Assembly: GCF_009939005.1 (NCBI RefSeq)
Contig: NZ_JAACJS010000012.1
Span: 1 to 64,000 of the forward strand
Direction: 5' to 3'
DNA from: Sediminibacterium roseum
GTDB taxonomy: Bacteria > Bacteroidota > Bacteroidia > Chitinophagales > Chitinophagaceae
DNA: 64,000 nucleotides
This document shows, piece after piece, positions 42,293 to 51,340 of this stretch (position 1 is the first letter of the stretch; each line of letters starts with the position of its first letter). The translations under genes and the position numbers were made by a program. The notes under the pieces are model-generated. The model did no database searches and was not told the DNA's origin. It saw nothing but the letters and a program-made list of their open reading frames with translations.

Positions 42293-43042
42293 ATGAAGCG
42301 TTTTACCGGTGTGGTCCTATTGATTTTTGTGGTGATGAACGTATCGGCGCAATCGTCTTTTATGGCGAACCAGCGCCAGTTCCCTAAAGTGGCAAATGCG
42401 GTTCGCCTGCGCGAGGATTCGTTGAAAAGGCAACTCGCCGCAATCAACATTTCCTGGCCCGTGAAACAGATCTACGTTCGCAGTTTTAAATACGACAGCC
42501 AGCTCGAGGTCTGGGTACGTAACGCAAAATCAGAACCGTTCAAACTCTTCAAAACCTATAAGGTCTGCGCCTTGTCAGGCGCACTGGGCCCCAAAAGGAT
42601 CGAAGGCGATTACCAGGTTCCGGAAGGGTTTTACAACATCACCGAATTCAATCCCAGGAGCACTTACAACATGTCGCTCGGACTCAATTATCCCAACGCG
42701 TCAGACATGCTGCTGAGCGATTCGGTAAAACCCGGTAACGATATTTATATCCATGGAAGCTGTGTTACGGTGGGTTGTATCCCGATCAACAACCAGATAG
42801 ACGAACTGTACCTGCTTGCGTCTTATGCGCACGACCAGGGACAGGATTTTATTCCTGTTCATATTTTTCCCGTTCGCTACAATGTGGAAAAGAGCCGCGA
42901 GATCCTCTCCAGGTCTGCGAAAGACGATCCCGCATACCAGAAATTTTCGGCGCGTTTGAAAGAAGTGTTTGATTATTTCGAGCAGAACAAAAAGCTGCCG
43001 CTTATCTCGATCAATAAAAAAGGCGAGTACGTGCCGTTGTAA
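42293..43042 (+). CDS. L,D-transpeptidase (YkuD/ErfK) family protein, secreted
   Basis: A 249-aa protein with a signal peptide (MKRFTGVVLLIFVVMNVSAQ). The YkuD domain has its catalytic segment IYIHGSCVTVGCIPINN, in which His and the second Cys (VGC) are the active-site residues; GDYQVPEGFYNITEFNPRS and SLGLNYPNASD precede it. Such enzymes cross-link or remodel peptidoglycan stem peptides. The first Cys of SCVTVGC might form a disulfide with the nucleophile; this is inference. Confidence 0.88.
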   Translation: MKRFTGVVLLIFVVMNVSAQSSFMANQRQFPKVANAVRLREDSLKRQLAAINISWPVKQIYVRSFKYDSQLEVWVRNAKSEPFKLFKTYKVCALSGALGPKRIEGDYQVPEGFYNITEFNPRSTYNMSLGLNYPNASDMLLSDSVKPGNDIYIHGSCVTVGCIPINNQIDELYLLASYAHDQGQDFIPVHIFPVRYNVEKSREILSRSAKDDPAYQKFSARLKEVFDYFEQNKKLPLISINKKGEYVPL

Positions 43043-43062
43043 TTTGTTGCCGGTAACGAACG

Positions 43063-44319
43063 CTATTTAAAAAGCACCTGTACCGTTTCCTTGGTGCGCT
43101 GTGTCAGCACGATGTTTTTTCCTGACGTTAATTTTTCAAGGATTTCTGTATTGTAATGCCTGATGGTGAGCAGGCTCAATTCTTTTTCTACCTGCACATC
43201 AAACATGCCCGCTGCTTCGGAAGCGAGCTGGTCTATTTTTTCCGCGCGGAAATCGAGGCATACCTGCACGCTGATGGCGCCGGTCTGGATGAGGTTCGGG
43301 CGCAGTTTTATTTTACCGAACAATTGATACAAACGGCTCATCGGCTCTTCGCCCACAAAAGAAAAATCCTGGCTGTTGAGGTGCAGGAGCGATTGGTTTT
43401 CCTTGATCACAACAATGGGAGGAAGGTGTTTGATGTTCTTCCTGTGAATGACCGTTCCCGGCAGCGATGGATCGAGAAAACATTTCACGTGCAGTGGAAT
43501 GCCCTTGTTCTGCAGGGGCTTGATCGTTTTCGGATGAATCACCTGCGCGCCGTAATAGGCCATCTCTATCACTTCTGTAAAATTCAGTTCCGGTATCAAC
43601 TGCGCTTCGGGAAAAAGTTTGGGATCGGCATTCATCACACCCTCCACATCCTTCCAGATGCTCAGGCTCTCTGCGTTGAGAATGTTGGCAAAAATGGCCG
43701 CAGTATAATCGCTTCCTTCGCGGCCCAGCGTGGTGCTTTCATTGTCGTCTGTTGAACCGATGAACCCCTGTGTAACATGGATGGCAGGCGACCCGGCGCC
43801 GACCGCGTTTTTAACTCTTTCTTCTGTAACGGCCCAGTCGATACCCGCATCCCGGAAATTGTTATCGGTTCTCACCAGGTCGCGTACATCGAGCCATTCA
43901 TTTTCGATCTTTGTTTCATTCAGGTAATGGCTTACGATGCTGGTGCTCAGCAGTTCGCCCACACAAACCACTTGGTCGTAATAGTAATCAAACTCGCGCA
44001 CCGGTTTATCGTGCAGCAACCATTCCACTTCGGTAAAGAAATCGGTAAGCTGCGAAAGGCATTTGTTGAAATGCGTTACCAGCAGGTATTTTGCAATGTT
44101 GAGGTGGTGTTGTTTTACGGCCTCGAACAACTGCAATGCTTCATCGCGGTTGCCCGCGTAAAAAGACTCCACTACTTTTTCAAGCCCGTTGGTGGTTTTG
44201 CCCATTGCGGAAATGATGACAACGAGTGGCTCATTGTTGTAAAGTTTTACGATACCCGCCAGGTTCCTGATGCGCTCTACACTGTTTACGGAAGCGCCGC
44301 CGAATTTGAATACTTTCAT
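43063..44319 (-). CDS. lysC: Aspartate kinase
   Basis: A 418-aa monofunctional aspartokinase. The N-terminus KVFKFGGASVNSVERI and VVIISAMGKTTNGLE, then TTLGREGSDYTAAIFANI and WKDVEGVMNADPKL, define the amino-acid kinase domain. The C-terminal part is a pair of ACT-like domains for feedback regulation. It phosphorylates aspartate, the entry to Lys, Met, Thr and diaminopimelate synthesis. No homoserine dehydrogenase domain is fused. The symbol lysC is by convention; the isozyme class is not known. Confidence 0.92.
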   Translation of the reverse strand: MKVFKFGGASVNSVERIRNLAGIVKLYNNEPLVVIISAMGKTTNGLEKVVESFYAGNRDEALQLFEAVKQHHLNIAKYLLVTHFNKCLSQLTDFFTEVEWLLHDKPVREFDYYYDQVVCVGELLSTSIVSHYLNETKIENEWLDVRDLVRTDNNFRDAGIDWAVTEERVKNAVGAGSPAIHVTQGFIGSTDDNESTTLGREGSDYTAAIFANILNAESLSIWKDVEGVMNADPKLFPEAQLIPELNFTEVIEMAYYGAQVIHPKTIKPLQNKGIPLHVKCFLDPSLPGTVIHRKNIKHLPPIVVIKENQSLLHLNSQDFSFVGEEPMSRLYQLFGKIKLRPNLIQTGAISVQVCLDFRAEKIDQLASEAAGMFDVQVEKELSLLTIRHYNTEILEKLTSGKNIVLTQRTKETVQVLFK

Positions 44320-44380
44320 TGCCTGCGAAAATACAGATTTTGAACTGGTATGGTTGTTGCATTATTGCTGAAAAACGACC

Positions 44381-44881
44381 ATGAAATATTTTTTAGGATC
44401 AATATGCTTTGTAATGCTGCTTTCGTGCAGCCCGGCCGCAACACCTTCTTCCTCGCGCTCAACCCCCGCCCCCGCGTCGGCCACCGAGCCCGCGGGCAAC
44501 ATGGAAGAGGATATTTTGAAATACATTAACGATTACAGGCGCTCCAAAGGATTGGGCGGCCTGCAAATGATCGACGCAGCCTCGCAACAGGCCGCACAAC
44601 ACAGCCGCAACATGGCTTCGGGCAGAACGGCCTTCAGCCACGATGGGTTTGAACAGCGCATCGCCAACATCAAGAAAGCGATGGGGGCAGACTATATGGC
44701 CGCAGCGGCGGAGAACGTGGCGCTGGGGCAGTTGTCTGCCCGAGAAGTAGTGAATGGATGGCTCAAGAGTGCGGGGCATAAAAAGAACATCGAAGGAAAC
44801 TACAACCTCACCGGTGTGGGTGTTGCACGGAACAGCAAAGGCGTGATGTATTATACGCAGATCTTTTTGAGAAGGAATTAG
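44381..44881 (+). CDS. CAP/SCP-domain lipoprotein
   Basis: A 166-aa protein with lipobox LLSC (Cys16), a Ser/Ala/Pro linker, then a bacterial CAP domain: ILKYINDYRRSKGL, AQHSRNMASGRTAFSHDGFEQR, AAENVALGQ and VVNGWLKSAGHKKNIEGNYNLTGVGVA. The paired His residues and Glu of the CAP cavity are present. Function in bacteria is unclear; suggested roles include lipid binding or proteolysis. It is divergent from the aspartate kinase gene and followed by a strong terminator. Confidence 0.9.
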   Translation: MKYFLGSICFVMLLSCSPAATPSSSRSTPAPASATEPAGNMEEDILKYINDYRRSKGLGGLQMIDAASQQAAQHSRNMASGRTAFSHDGFEQRIANIKKAMGADYMAAAAENVALGQLSAREVVNGWLKSAGHKKNIEGNYNLTGVGVARNSKGVMYYTQIFLRRN

Positions 44882-44929
44882 CGGTGATCCGTTGATATAT
44901 GTGAATCATACACAAATCATTTTATACAG

Positions 44930-44962
44930 GAGCGTGGTGTTATTTTCACCACGCTCTTTTTT
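44930..44962 (+). terminator. Terminator after the CAP-domain gene
   Basis: GAGCGTGGTG and CACCACGCTC form a perfect 10-bp stem with a 7-nt loop, followed by six T. Confidence 0.9.
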
Positions 44963-45042
44963 GTAAGCGGATGTAAGTAAACTCCCCGGGTGAAACGCAA
45001 ACTCTAGCCCCAAACTCCTACCTTTATCCAAACGATTCACCT

Positions 45043-46059
45043 ATGATTGTTAACAGGAATATTCTTACGCTCGACGAATTTACTTTAACACAGCTCCGGC
45101 AGTTTCCTTCTGCCACGGGCGAACTGAGCAGGTTGCTGCGCGATCTTGCGCTTGCGGCCAAGCGGGTGAACGTAGAAGTGAACAAGGCAGGGCTCGTGGA
45201 TATCCTTGGCGATTACGGCACCATCAATGTTCAGGGCGAAGACGTAAAGAAGCTCGACATATTTGCCAACAACCAGTTCATGGGTGTTCTCAAACACGGC
45301 ATCAGCTGCGCCGGCATCGGAAGTGAAGAGATGGACGATTTTGTGGTGTTCAACGATGAGGTGAGCAACAACAGCAAATACGTAGTACTTTTCGATCCTT
45401 TGGATGGCAGCGGCAACATAGACGTGAACGTTTCCATCGGAACCATTTTCAGTGTGTACAGGCGCGTGAGTGAGCTGGGAAAACCCTGCCGCAAAGAAGA
45501 TTTTTTACAACCGGGCAACAAACAGGTTGCCGCAGGGTACGTGGTATATGGCTCAAGCACGATGCTCGTATATGCAACGCGCCGCGGGGTGAACGGGTTT
45601 ACCCTCGACCCGTCTATCGGCGAGTTCTCGTTGAGTCACCCGGATATCAGGTGCCCCGAAACGGGCAAATTCTATTCGGTTAACCATGGAAATTTTTTCC
45701 AGTACGATGAGCCCGTGCGCAAATACATAGATGGCTGCCAGCGCAAGACAAAAGAAACAGGCGGCCCGTATACCCAGCGCTACATCGGAAGTATGGTAGC
45801 CGATGTTCACCGCAACCTGATCAAAGGCGGTATCTTTATGTACCCGGGAACGATAGAGAAACCGAAGGGCAAACTGCGTTTGCTTTACGAGGCCAATCCC
45901 TTCGCATTCATCGTAGAAGTGGCCGGTGGTATGGCAACAGATGGAAAGCAAAGGATACTCGACATACAACCCACGGAACTGCACCAGCGCACGCCGCTGT
46001 TCATCGGCAGTAAAAAAATGATGGAGGAACTGGAAACATTTACAGGCGTTGAAAAATAA
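45043..46059 (+). CDS. fbp: Fructose-1,6-bisphosphatase, class I
   Basis: A 338-aa protein with the FBPase metal-site motif [23 protein letters not shown] and the substrate segments [19 protein letters not shown] and [20 protein letters not shown]. It is the gluconeogenic step from fructose-1,6-bisphosphate to fructose-6-phosphate. Upstream TACCTTTA is a near -7 match. It begins a run of five rightward genes with short gaps, which may be one transcript. Confidence 0.95.
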   Translation: MIVNRNILTLDEFTLTQLRQFPSATGELSRLLRDLALAAKRVNVEVNKAGLVDILGDYGTINVQGEDVKKLDIFANNQFMGVLKHGISCAGIGSEEMDDFVVFNDEVSNNSKYVVLFDPLDGSGNIDVNVSIGTIFSVYRRVSELGKPCRKEDFLQPGNKQVAAGYVVYGSSTMLVYATRRGVNGFTLDPSIGEFSLSHPDIRCPETGKFYSVNHGNFFQYDEPVRKYIDGCQRKTKETGGPYTQRYIGSMVADVHRNLIKGGIFMYPGTIEKPKGKLRLLYEANPFAFIVEVAGGMATDGKQRILDIQPTELHQRTPLFIGSKKMMEELETFTGVEK

Positions 46060-46062
46060 AAT

Positions 46063-46548
46063 ATGCAGAAAAGAATTTTTATCTCCGGCTTCCTGTTTGT
46101 ATTCCTGGCGATGTCTGCCGGCGCGCAGCGCAAGCTCGAGCCTGGCGGGATGACGTACCTTGTTGCGGCAAAACCCAATGTGATCATTTACCACGATTCC
46201 GTTTTCAACGGCGTGAAAGAGTTCCGTTCGCTGTTTTACCGGCACAGGGATGTTGAGTTGATCACTTATCTTGAACGGCATCAATCCAACAAAATAACAG
46301 GACAGGTACTGGGTTTCATCGGCACGCTTTCAACCATCATAGGTGTGGGTACGTTATCGAACAACAAAACGGCGGGATGGATCATGATCGGCGGCGGTTT
46401 TGCGTCAACCATCACATCCGGGTATCTTTTGATGATGGGGCAAAGGAACCTGGCAACAGCCGTAACTTTATTTAACCGGCGGTACCGCACGGCTTCACTC
46501 GGCATAGGGGTGGGCGGGAATACAGCGGGGCTCGTGTATAAATTTTAG
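46063..46548 (+). CDS. Membrane-associated protein of unknown function
   Basis: A 161-aa protein. An N-terminal signal peptide or helix (ISGFLFVFLAMSAGAQ) is followed by a soluble part, then two hydrophobic helices (GQVLGFIGTLSTIIGVGTL and AGWIMIGGGFASTITSGYLLM) and a short tail. The family is not recognised. The start lies 3 nt after the fbp stop codon, so translation is probably coupled to fbp. Confidence 0.65.
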   Translation: MQKRIFISGFLFVFLAMSAGAQRKLEPGGMTYLVAAKPNVIIYHDSVFNGVKEFRSLFYRHRDVELITYLERHQSNKITGQVLGFIGTLSTIIGVGTLSNNKTAGWIMIGGGFASTITSGYLLMMGQRNLATAVTLFNRRYRTASLGIGVGGNTAGLVYKF

Positions 46549-46551
46549 AAC

Positions 46552-47313
46552 ATGAACAAAGTAATCATCAGCGTAAAGGACCTGCACAAACAATACGGCG
46601 ATTTCAAAGCAGTAAAGGGGATCAGTTTTGATGTAATGGAAGGAGAGATCTTCGGGCTGCTTGGCCCCAATGGCGCGGGTAAATCAACCACGCTCGAGAT
46701 CATTGAAACGCTCCGGTCAAAAACAAGCGGCGAAGTGATCGTAAACGGGCTGAACCTCGATGATGCGCCGAATGAGATCAAAAAGATCATTGGCGTACAG
46801 CTCCAGACCTCGGGCTATTACCCGGGTTTGAACCTCACAGAACTCATCACACTGTTCGCAGGGCTGTATAACCAGGATACCGACCCGCTGGCACTGCTTG
46901 ATACGGTAAACCTGCGCGACAAGGCAAAAGCGAAGTACAAAGAACTCAGTGGCGGACAGAAACAACGTTTCTCCATTGCCACTACACTGATCAACAAACC
47001 AAAGATCATTTTTCTCGACGAACCAACAACGGGTCTTGACCCGCAGGCAAGAAGAAATCTCTGGGACCTGATACAGGAGATCCGCTCAAGGGGCACAACT
47101 GTGATCATCACAACGCATTACATGGATGAGGCCGAAGTGCTTTGCGACCGCGTGGCCATCATCGACAGCGGGAAGATCATATCCCTCAATACGCCGGATA
47201 AATTGATCGACGAACTCGTAGCCAGTGGTTTTGAAAAACCAAAGGAAGTAAAACAGGCGACGCTCGAAGACGTATTCATCCACCTCACGGGAAAAGCTTT
47301 GCGCGAAGACTAA
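46552..47313 (+). CDS. ABC transporter ATP-binding protein (ABC-2 type)
   Basis: A 253-aa ATPase: Walker A LGPNGAGKST, Q-loop GVQLQ, signature YKELSGGQKQR, Walker B IIFLDEPTTGLD, switch His in TTHYMDEAE. It is closest to the NatA/CcmA type that pairs with ABC-2 permeases. No permease gene is adjacent, so it is an orphan here. It lies 3 nt after the preceding gene's stop, so that membrane protein might be a partner, which is inference. Confidence 0.9.
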   Translation: MNKVIISVKDLHKQYGDFKAVKGISFDVMEGEIFGLLGPNGAGKSTTLEIIETLRSKTSGEVIVNGLNLDDAPNEIKKIIGVQLQTSGYYPGLNLTELITLFAGLYNQDTDPLALLDTVNLRDKAKAKYKELSGGQKQRFSIATTLINKPKIIFLDEPTTGLDPQARRNLWDLIQEIRSRGTTVIITTHYMDEAEVLCDRVAIIDSGKIISLNTPDKLIDELVASGFEKPKEVKQATLEDVFIHLTGKALRED

Positions 47314-47334
47314 GTCAACAAATCAATAAACCAA

Positions 47335-47853
47335 ATGGATCCACGTTACCCCATCGGCAAATACGAAGCGCAACCTTTTTCACAGGAGCAAAAGGAAAAA
47401 TGGCTGCTTGATATAAAATTCCTTCCAGAAGAGATAGAGCGCTCGGTAGCAGACCTCGACACGGCGCAACTGCACACGCCTTACCGAGATGGCGGATGGA
47501 CGGTGCAGCAATTGGTGCATCATGTGGCCGACAGCCATCTGAATGCCTATACGAGGTTCAAACTGGGGCTGACGGAAGAAAACCCCACCATCAAACCCTA
47601 CGAAGAACAGGAGTGGGCAAAGCTGGCAGACAATGATCTCCCGATCAACCTGTCGTTTACTTTGCTGCATGCGCTGCACCAACGCTGGTATTACGCCGTG
47701 AAAGACCTTACAGATGCGCAGTGGCAGAGAACCGTTGTTCACCCAGAGGCGGGAAAGCAGATGACGCTATGGTATTTGCTGGGTATGTATGCATGGCACG
47801 GGAAACACCATACGGCGCACATTACAACACTCAGGGAAAACAAAGGCTGGTAA
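47335..47853 (+). CDS. DinB/YfiT-fold putative metal-dependent hydrolase
   Basis: A 172-aa four-helix protein of the DinB/YfiT superfamily. The metal-binding His residues appear in VQQLVHHVADSHLNAYTRF and in the final LLGMYAWHGKHHTAHI. The start DPRYPIGKYEAQPFS matches YfiT-like proteins (bacillithiol transferase type). The substrate is unknown. It lies between the ABC ATPase and the Nudix gene, both nearby. Confidence 0.87.
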   Translation: MDPRYPIGKYEAQPFSQEQKEKWLLDIKFLPEEIERSVADLDTAQLHTPYRDGGWTVQQLVHHVADSHLNAYTRFKLGLTEENPTIKPYEEQEWAKLADNDLPINLSFTLLHALHQRWYYAVKDLTDAQWQRTVVHPEAGKQMTLWYLLGMYAWHGKHHTAHITTLRENKGW

Positions 47854-47863
47854 AAAAAACGCG

Positions 47864-48436
47864 ATGGAGCAACAAAGAGATTTACGCTGGAAAAAACTTT
47901 CTTCGAAATATATTTACGATGACCGTTGGTTCAGGGCGCGCGCCGACAGCTGTGCGTTCCCGGATGGGCGCATCATCGAGCCCTATTATGTTGTTGAGCT
48001 TCCCGACTGGTGCAATACTGTTGTGGTAACAGCAGATGAGCGTATCATCCTGGTAAGACAATACCGTTATCCGGTTGACCAGACTACTTACGAACTACCC
48101 GGTGGCATCATCGAAAAAGGAGAGGACCCGCTCAATGCCGCCATCCGTGAAATGGAAGAGGAAACAGGGTATACATCAGAAGATGTTTCGTTCCTGATGA
48201 AACTCGCACCCAATCCCGCGATCAACAACAACACGGCCTATTTCTACCTGGCAAAAAATGCGGTGCCTTCCGGCCGGCAGCATTTTGATGCATTGGAAGA
48301 CATGGACACCGTTTCTTTTTCCAAAGAAGAAATCTGGCAATTGCTGCGCGAAAACCAATTGCAGCACGGCGTGCAGATAGGCCCTTTGTATGCAGCGCTT
48401 GTAAAATTGGGATGGCTGGAAGTAAAAATTCAGTAA
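47864..48436 (+). CDS. Nudix hydrolase (ADP-ribose pyrophosphatase-like)
   Basis: A 190-aa protein with an intact Nudix box, GGIIEKGEDPLNAAIREMEEE. The N-terminal EQQRDLRWKKLSSKYIYDD and the DNA-like ILVRQYRYPVDQTTYELPGG resemble ADP-ribose/NDP-sugar pyrophosphatases. Substrate is not determined by motif alone. ATG 47864 was chosen, 11 nt after the upstream stop; the frame is open from 47789. Confidence 0.87.
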   Translation: MEQQRDLRWKKLSSKYIYDDRWFRARADSCAFPDGRIIEPYYVVELPDWCNTVVVTADERIILVRQYRYPVDQTTYELPGGIIEKGEDPLNAAIREMEEETGYTSEDVSFLMKLAPNPAINNNTAYFYLAKNAVPSGRQHFDALEDMDTVSFSKEEIWQLLRENQLQHGVQIGPLYAALVKLGWLEVKIQ

Positions 48437-48457
48437 GGAAGATCACAAAATTTGCTT

Positions 48458-49744
48458 TTATAAGATCGTTACTTCCCCTACCAAAAAAACACTTCCGCAA
48501 ACCAATATCATGTCTTCTTTATGCGCATGGCTCAAGGCATCCTGCAGCGCCGCGTTCACGTTCTTAAATGTATTTCCTTTCAGCCCGTGTTTGTTTGCGG
48601 CGGCAAGCAGATCTTCCGCACCGAGGGCCCTTGGTATTTGTGCCTGTGTAAAATAATAGGTTGCGTGTTTGGGAAGCAGGCCAAGCACAGGATCGATCTC
48701 CTTGTCTTTTACCATGCCAATTACAATATGCAGGCGGTGGTAGGTAGACAATTCGATCTGTTTGTTGATCTGCGTCATGCCATCGATGTTGTGTCCCACA
48801 TCAAGCACCACCACCGGGTGCTCGTGTATCACCTCCCATCTTCCATGTAAACCCGTTAAACGTTTCACATGCGGCAATGCTTTCCTGACCGTTTCTGTCC
48901 CGGTGCGCCATCCCATCATGTGAAGCTGGTGTGCGGCCTGCAAAACGGTAAGCAGGTTTTTTGTTTGATAGATGCCGGGGAGATCGAGTTGGTAACTGTG
49001 GTGCGTACCGGTTTTTTTTTCGGCAACTTCTACGGTCAGCAAATGGTTTTGAAGGGTCCAGTCGGTAACATACAGATGATCTTCCGCGTAAACGATCGGT
49101 GAATCTATAGCGGCCGAATCAAACACCGGCCTTGTTTCGGCAATTGCTTCGCCGATCACTACGGGGATGTTCTTTTTAATGATGCCCGCTTTTTCAAAAG
49201 CTATTTTCGCAAGCGTATCGCCGAGGAGGTTCATGTGGTCCCAGCCGATGTTGGTGATCACGCTCAGCTCGGGGGTGATGATGTTGGTACTGTCGAAACG
49301 CCCGCCCAATCCAACTTCTATCACGGCCACATCAACCTCATGCTTCGCAAAATAATCAAACGCCATTGCCACGGTGATCTCAAAGAACGAGGGTTCAATT
49401 TCATTGATGAGTGGCTGGATGCGTTCCGTAAAATCAACTACAAAATCTTCATCGCACATCACGCCGTTTATTTTGATGCGTTCACGGAAATCTTTCAGGT
49501 GTGGTGATGTGTACAATCCTGTTTTATAACCTGCTTCCTGCAGCACCGCTGCGAGCATGTGGCTGGTAGAGCCCTTGCCGTTTGTACCTGCAATATGGAT
49601 CGATTTGAATTTGTTTTGTGGGTCGCCGAGCGCGTTACAGAGACGGATCGTGTTGGTAAGGTCTTTCTTGAAAGCGGCGGCGCCGATGCGGCTGAACATC
49701 GGGAGTTTGGTGAAAAGGTAGTGGAGTGTTTCCTGGTAATTCAT
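48458..49744 (-). CDS. folC: Bifunctional folylpolyglutamate/dihydrofolate synthase
   Basis: A 428-aa Mur-ligase-fold enzyme: P-loop IAGTNGKGSTSHMLAA, YTSPHLKDFRERIKING, GLGGRFDSTNI and a C-terminal GMVKDKEIDPVLGLLP. It adds glutamate residues to folates. It follows the tonB and GldM-C-like genes on the same strand after a 40-bp gap. Confidence 0.92.
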   Translation of the reverse strand: MNYQETLHYLFTKLPMFSRIGAAAFKKDLTNTIRLCNALGDPQNKFKSIHIAGTNGKGSTSHMLAAVLQEAGYKTGLYTSPHLKDFRERIKINGVMCDEDFVVDFTERIQPLINEIEPSFFEITVAMAFDYFAKHEVDVAVIEVGLGGRFDSTNIITPELSVITNIGWDHMNLLGDTLAKIAFEKAGIIKKNIPVVIGEAIAETRPVFDSAAIDSPIVYAEDHLYVTDWTLQNHLLTVEVAEKKTGTHHSYQLDLPGIYQTKNLLTVLQAAHQLHMMGWRTGTETVRKALPHVKRLTGLHGRWEVIHEHPVVVLDVGHNIDGMTQINKQIELSTYHRLHIVIGMVKDKEIDPVLGLLPKHATYYFTQAQIPRALGAEDLLAAANKHGLKGNTFKNVNAALQDALSHAHKEDMILVCGSVFLVGEVTIL

Positions 49745-49784
49745 AATTCGGTTGCAAATTATGAATTAACTGCGTGGGATGATT

Positions 49785-50213
49785 TTATTGAATGATAAAT
49801 TCCATCGGCTCGATCCAGCGTGAGGTTGGACCGGGACAATTCATCCTGGCAAAAATGGCATCGAACACAACTTTATCTCCTTGCACGAGCGTTGAAAAAA
49901 ACGTTTTCAGCTGTTCTGTAAAATAACAGCTTTCGGATTTCATTTTCAACACGGTTACATCGTTGCGTGTTATGGTAACGTGGAAACTATCAACAACAAT
50001 GTGTTCCGTGCGCTTGTTTACCTGCTGGTAGCCCGTGATCCCCTTCTGCGCGCTTAAAATATAGGCGGAGATGGGCCCGCCGCTCTTGCCGGAGAGCGCC
50101 GCATAGCCGCCGTCGCAACCTGCTCGTTGCGCCAGGCCTTGTTTACATAAAAAAGAAGTTGTGAAGGATAAAAGGAATGCAAGCAGCGTATGGGATCTGC
50201 AAACACGCATCAT
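49785..50213 (-). CDS. Secreted stand-alone GldM C-terminal-domain-like protein
   Basis: A 142-aa protein with a signal peptide (about 1-29, ending GLAQ). The rest reads GPISAYILSAQKGITGYQ, then VDSFHVTITRND, TEQLKTFFSTLVQGDKVVFD, and a final PMEFIIQ, an order I recognise as similar to the C-terminal domain of GldM (gliding and type IX secretion). Unlike GldM (about 500 aa) it lacks the membrane helix and repeats. Its ATG overlaps the tonB stop (ATGA), so the two are co-translated. The assignment is by eye and moderate. Confidence 0.55.
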   Translation of the reverse strand: MMRVCRSHTLLAFLLSFTTSFLCKQGLAQRAGCDGGYAALSGKSGGPISAYILSAQKGITGYQQVNKRTEHIVVDSFHVTITRNDVTVLKMKSESCYFTEQLKTFFSTLVQGDKVVFDAIFARMNCPGPTSRWIEPMEFIIQ

Positions 50214-51112
50214 CCACGCAATTTGAAGTTAAACACCAGTGTTCCTGTTTGCTCGTCTGATGAACCGCTGCTCAATTTGATGCTTCTTGCCTTGCGTAAG
50301 GCGATGGCCCTTATCGATTGATTGGTTGTGGTGGTGCCGCGCGGATTGATGGTGGCCACCGTAACATTACCTGCCCTGTCTACAGTGATGTCTACCGCAA
50401 CTTTTGCGTTCTCATTAAAATCGTCTTCAAACGAAGGAAGTCTCGCGATCCTTCTTCCATCCAGCCCGCTGCGTATGCTCACGCCGCCCGTTCCCCCGTT
50501 GCCACCGTTGCCGCTTGCTGCATTGCCCTTGTAGCTGTCTGAATTGGGGTTCCCGTTCGGGTTGCCCTGGTCGCCTTTGCCACCGGCGATGCCCTGGTTC
50601 CTTACACCATTGTAGCTGTCTGCCCGGTTACCGCTGGTGGTGGTGCTTGTGCCGCCTTTGAATACGGCTTTTGGTTTAGGCGGCGCGGGTGTGGGTTTCT
50701 CGGCCACCACGGGGTTGTCTTTTTTTACTTTCGCGGGTGTTGTGGTGATGGGTTTTACCGCAGGTTTGGTGGCTTTTGAAACAGAGGGCGCGTCGCCATC
50801 GTCGTATTCGTCGGGGGTTACTTTGGGTTGATCGCCTTGCTGCTGCGCGGTTTTGGGCGGCGCTGATTTCACGTCTTCTGTGGCAGAGGGTTCACCCGGT
50901 ATCTGCGGGGCCACATCGCCGAGGCCGGTCTCGCTGTTGCCCAGGTTCACTTCGATGCCTTCGCCGAAATCGGGTGGGGGTATCTGCGGCAGTTGCCATT
51001 GCATGAAAAAGAAAAGCACGAACAACAACAGGCAGATGCCTGCCGTGTAGGCCGATGCCTTCATGTTCTTTTCCCTTTCAAAACTCGCCGCCATGGACTG
51101 GGTGTTGGTCAT
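50210..51112 (-). CDS. tonB: TonB-like energy transducer
   Basis: A 300-aa protein with one N-terminal membrane helix (TAGICLLLFVLFFFMQW), a Pro-rich stretch (QLPQIPPPDFGEG) and a long Pro/Lys/Gly/Asn-rich periplasmic linker. The C-terminal TonB-like domain reads VAVDITVDRAGNVTVATINP ... TLVFNFKLRG. TonB couples inner-membrane energy to outer-membrane receptors; ExbB/ExbD are not adjacent. The start is uncertain: the ATG at 51112 is only 2 nt after a -7 element, so ATG 51094 (MAASFERE) or 51064 (MKASAYTAG) may be used. Confidence 0.75.
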   Translation of the reverse strand: MTNTQSMAASFEREKNMKASAYTAGICLLLFVLFFFMQWQLPQIPPPDFGEGIEVNLGNSETGLGDVAPQIPGEPSATEDVKSAPPKTAQQQGDQPKVTPDEYDDGDAPSVSKATKPAVKPITTTPAKVKKDNPVVAEKPTPAPPKPKAVFKGGTSTTTSGNRADSYNGVRNQGIAGGKGDQGNPNGNPNSDSYKGNAASGNGGNGGTGGVSIRSGLDGRRIARLPSFEDDFNENAKVAVDITVDRAGNVTVATINPRGTTTTNQSIRAIALRKARSIKLSSGSSDEQTGTLVFNFKLRG

Positions 51113-51114
51113 AT

Positions 51115-51122
51115 CAAATATA
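51115..51122 (-). promoter_or_regulatory. -7 promoter element of the tonB unit
   Basis: Reverse strand TATATTTG, perfect TAnnTTTG, ending 2 nt before the first ATG of the gene. Confidence 0.55.
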
Positions 51123-51248
51123 CCCCCGTAATACTGTTTACTGATTGATGTTGAAAATTACACCCGCCGGGCGGAGGTAATCCACTTTCGGGGTATAAAT
51201 AAAGGTTAAATGAACCGCAAGGCGTAAGCCGGGGTGTGATTTAATGAA

Positions 51249-51313
51249 ATTGCCCCGCAGCGTTCAACCGGCAACGGATCAAACGCGTTACCGGTTGAAC
51301 ACTGCAGGGCAAT
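51249..51313 (-). ncRNA. Long hairpin in the 3' region of the S9 peptidase gene
   Basis: Arms 51249-51276 and 51286-51313 with a 9-nt loop. On the reverse strand all 28 positions pair, three of them as G-U; on the forward strand the same three are C-A mismatches. This favours a structure in RNA made leftwards, downstream of the peptidase stop at 51341. No clear U-run follows, so it may protect or process the mRNA rather than simply terminate it. Confidence 0.6.
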
Positions 51314-51340
51314 ACACAGCCCGTGCTGCGAACTTTTTCT

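Noticed and set aside
45553..46284. 243-codon leftward frame across fbp and the next gene
   Set aside because: It spans two real rightward genes and has no motif or promoter.
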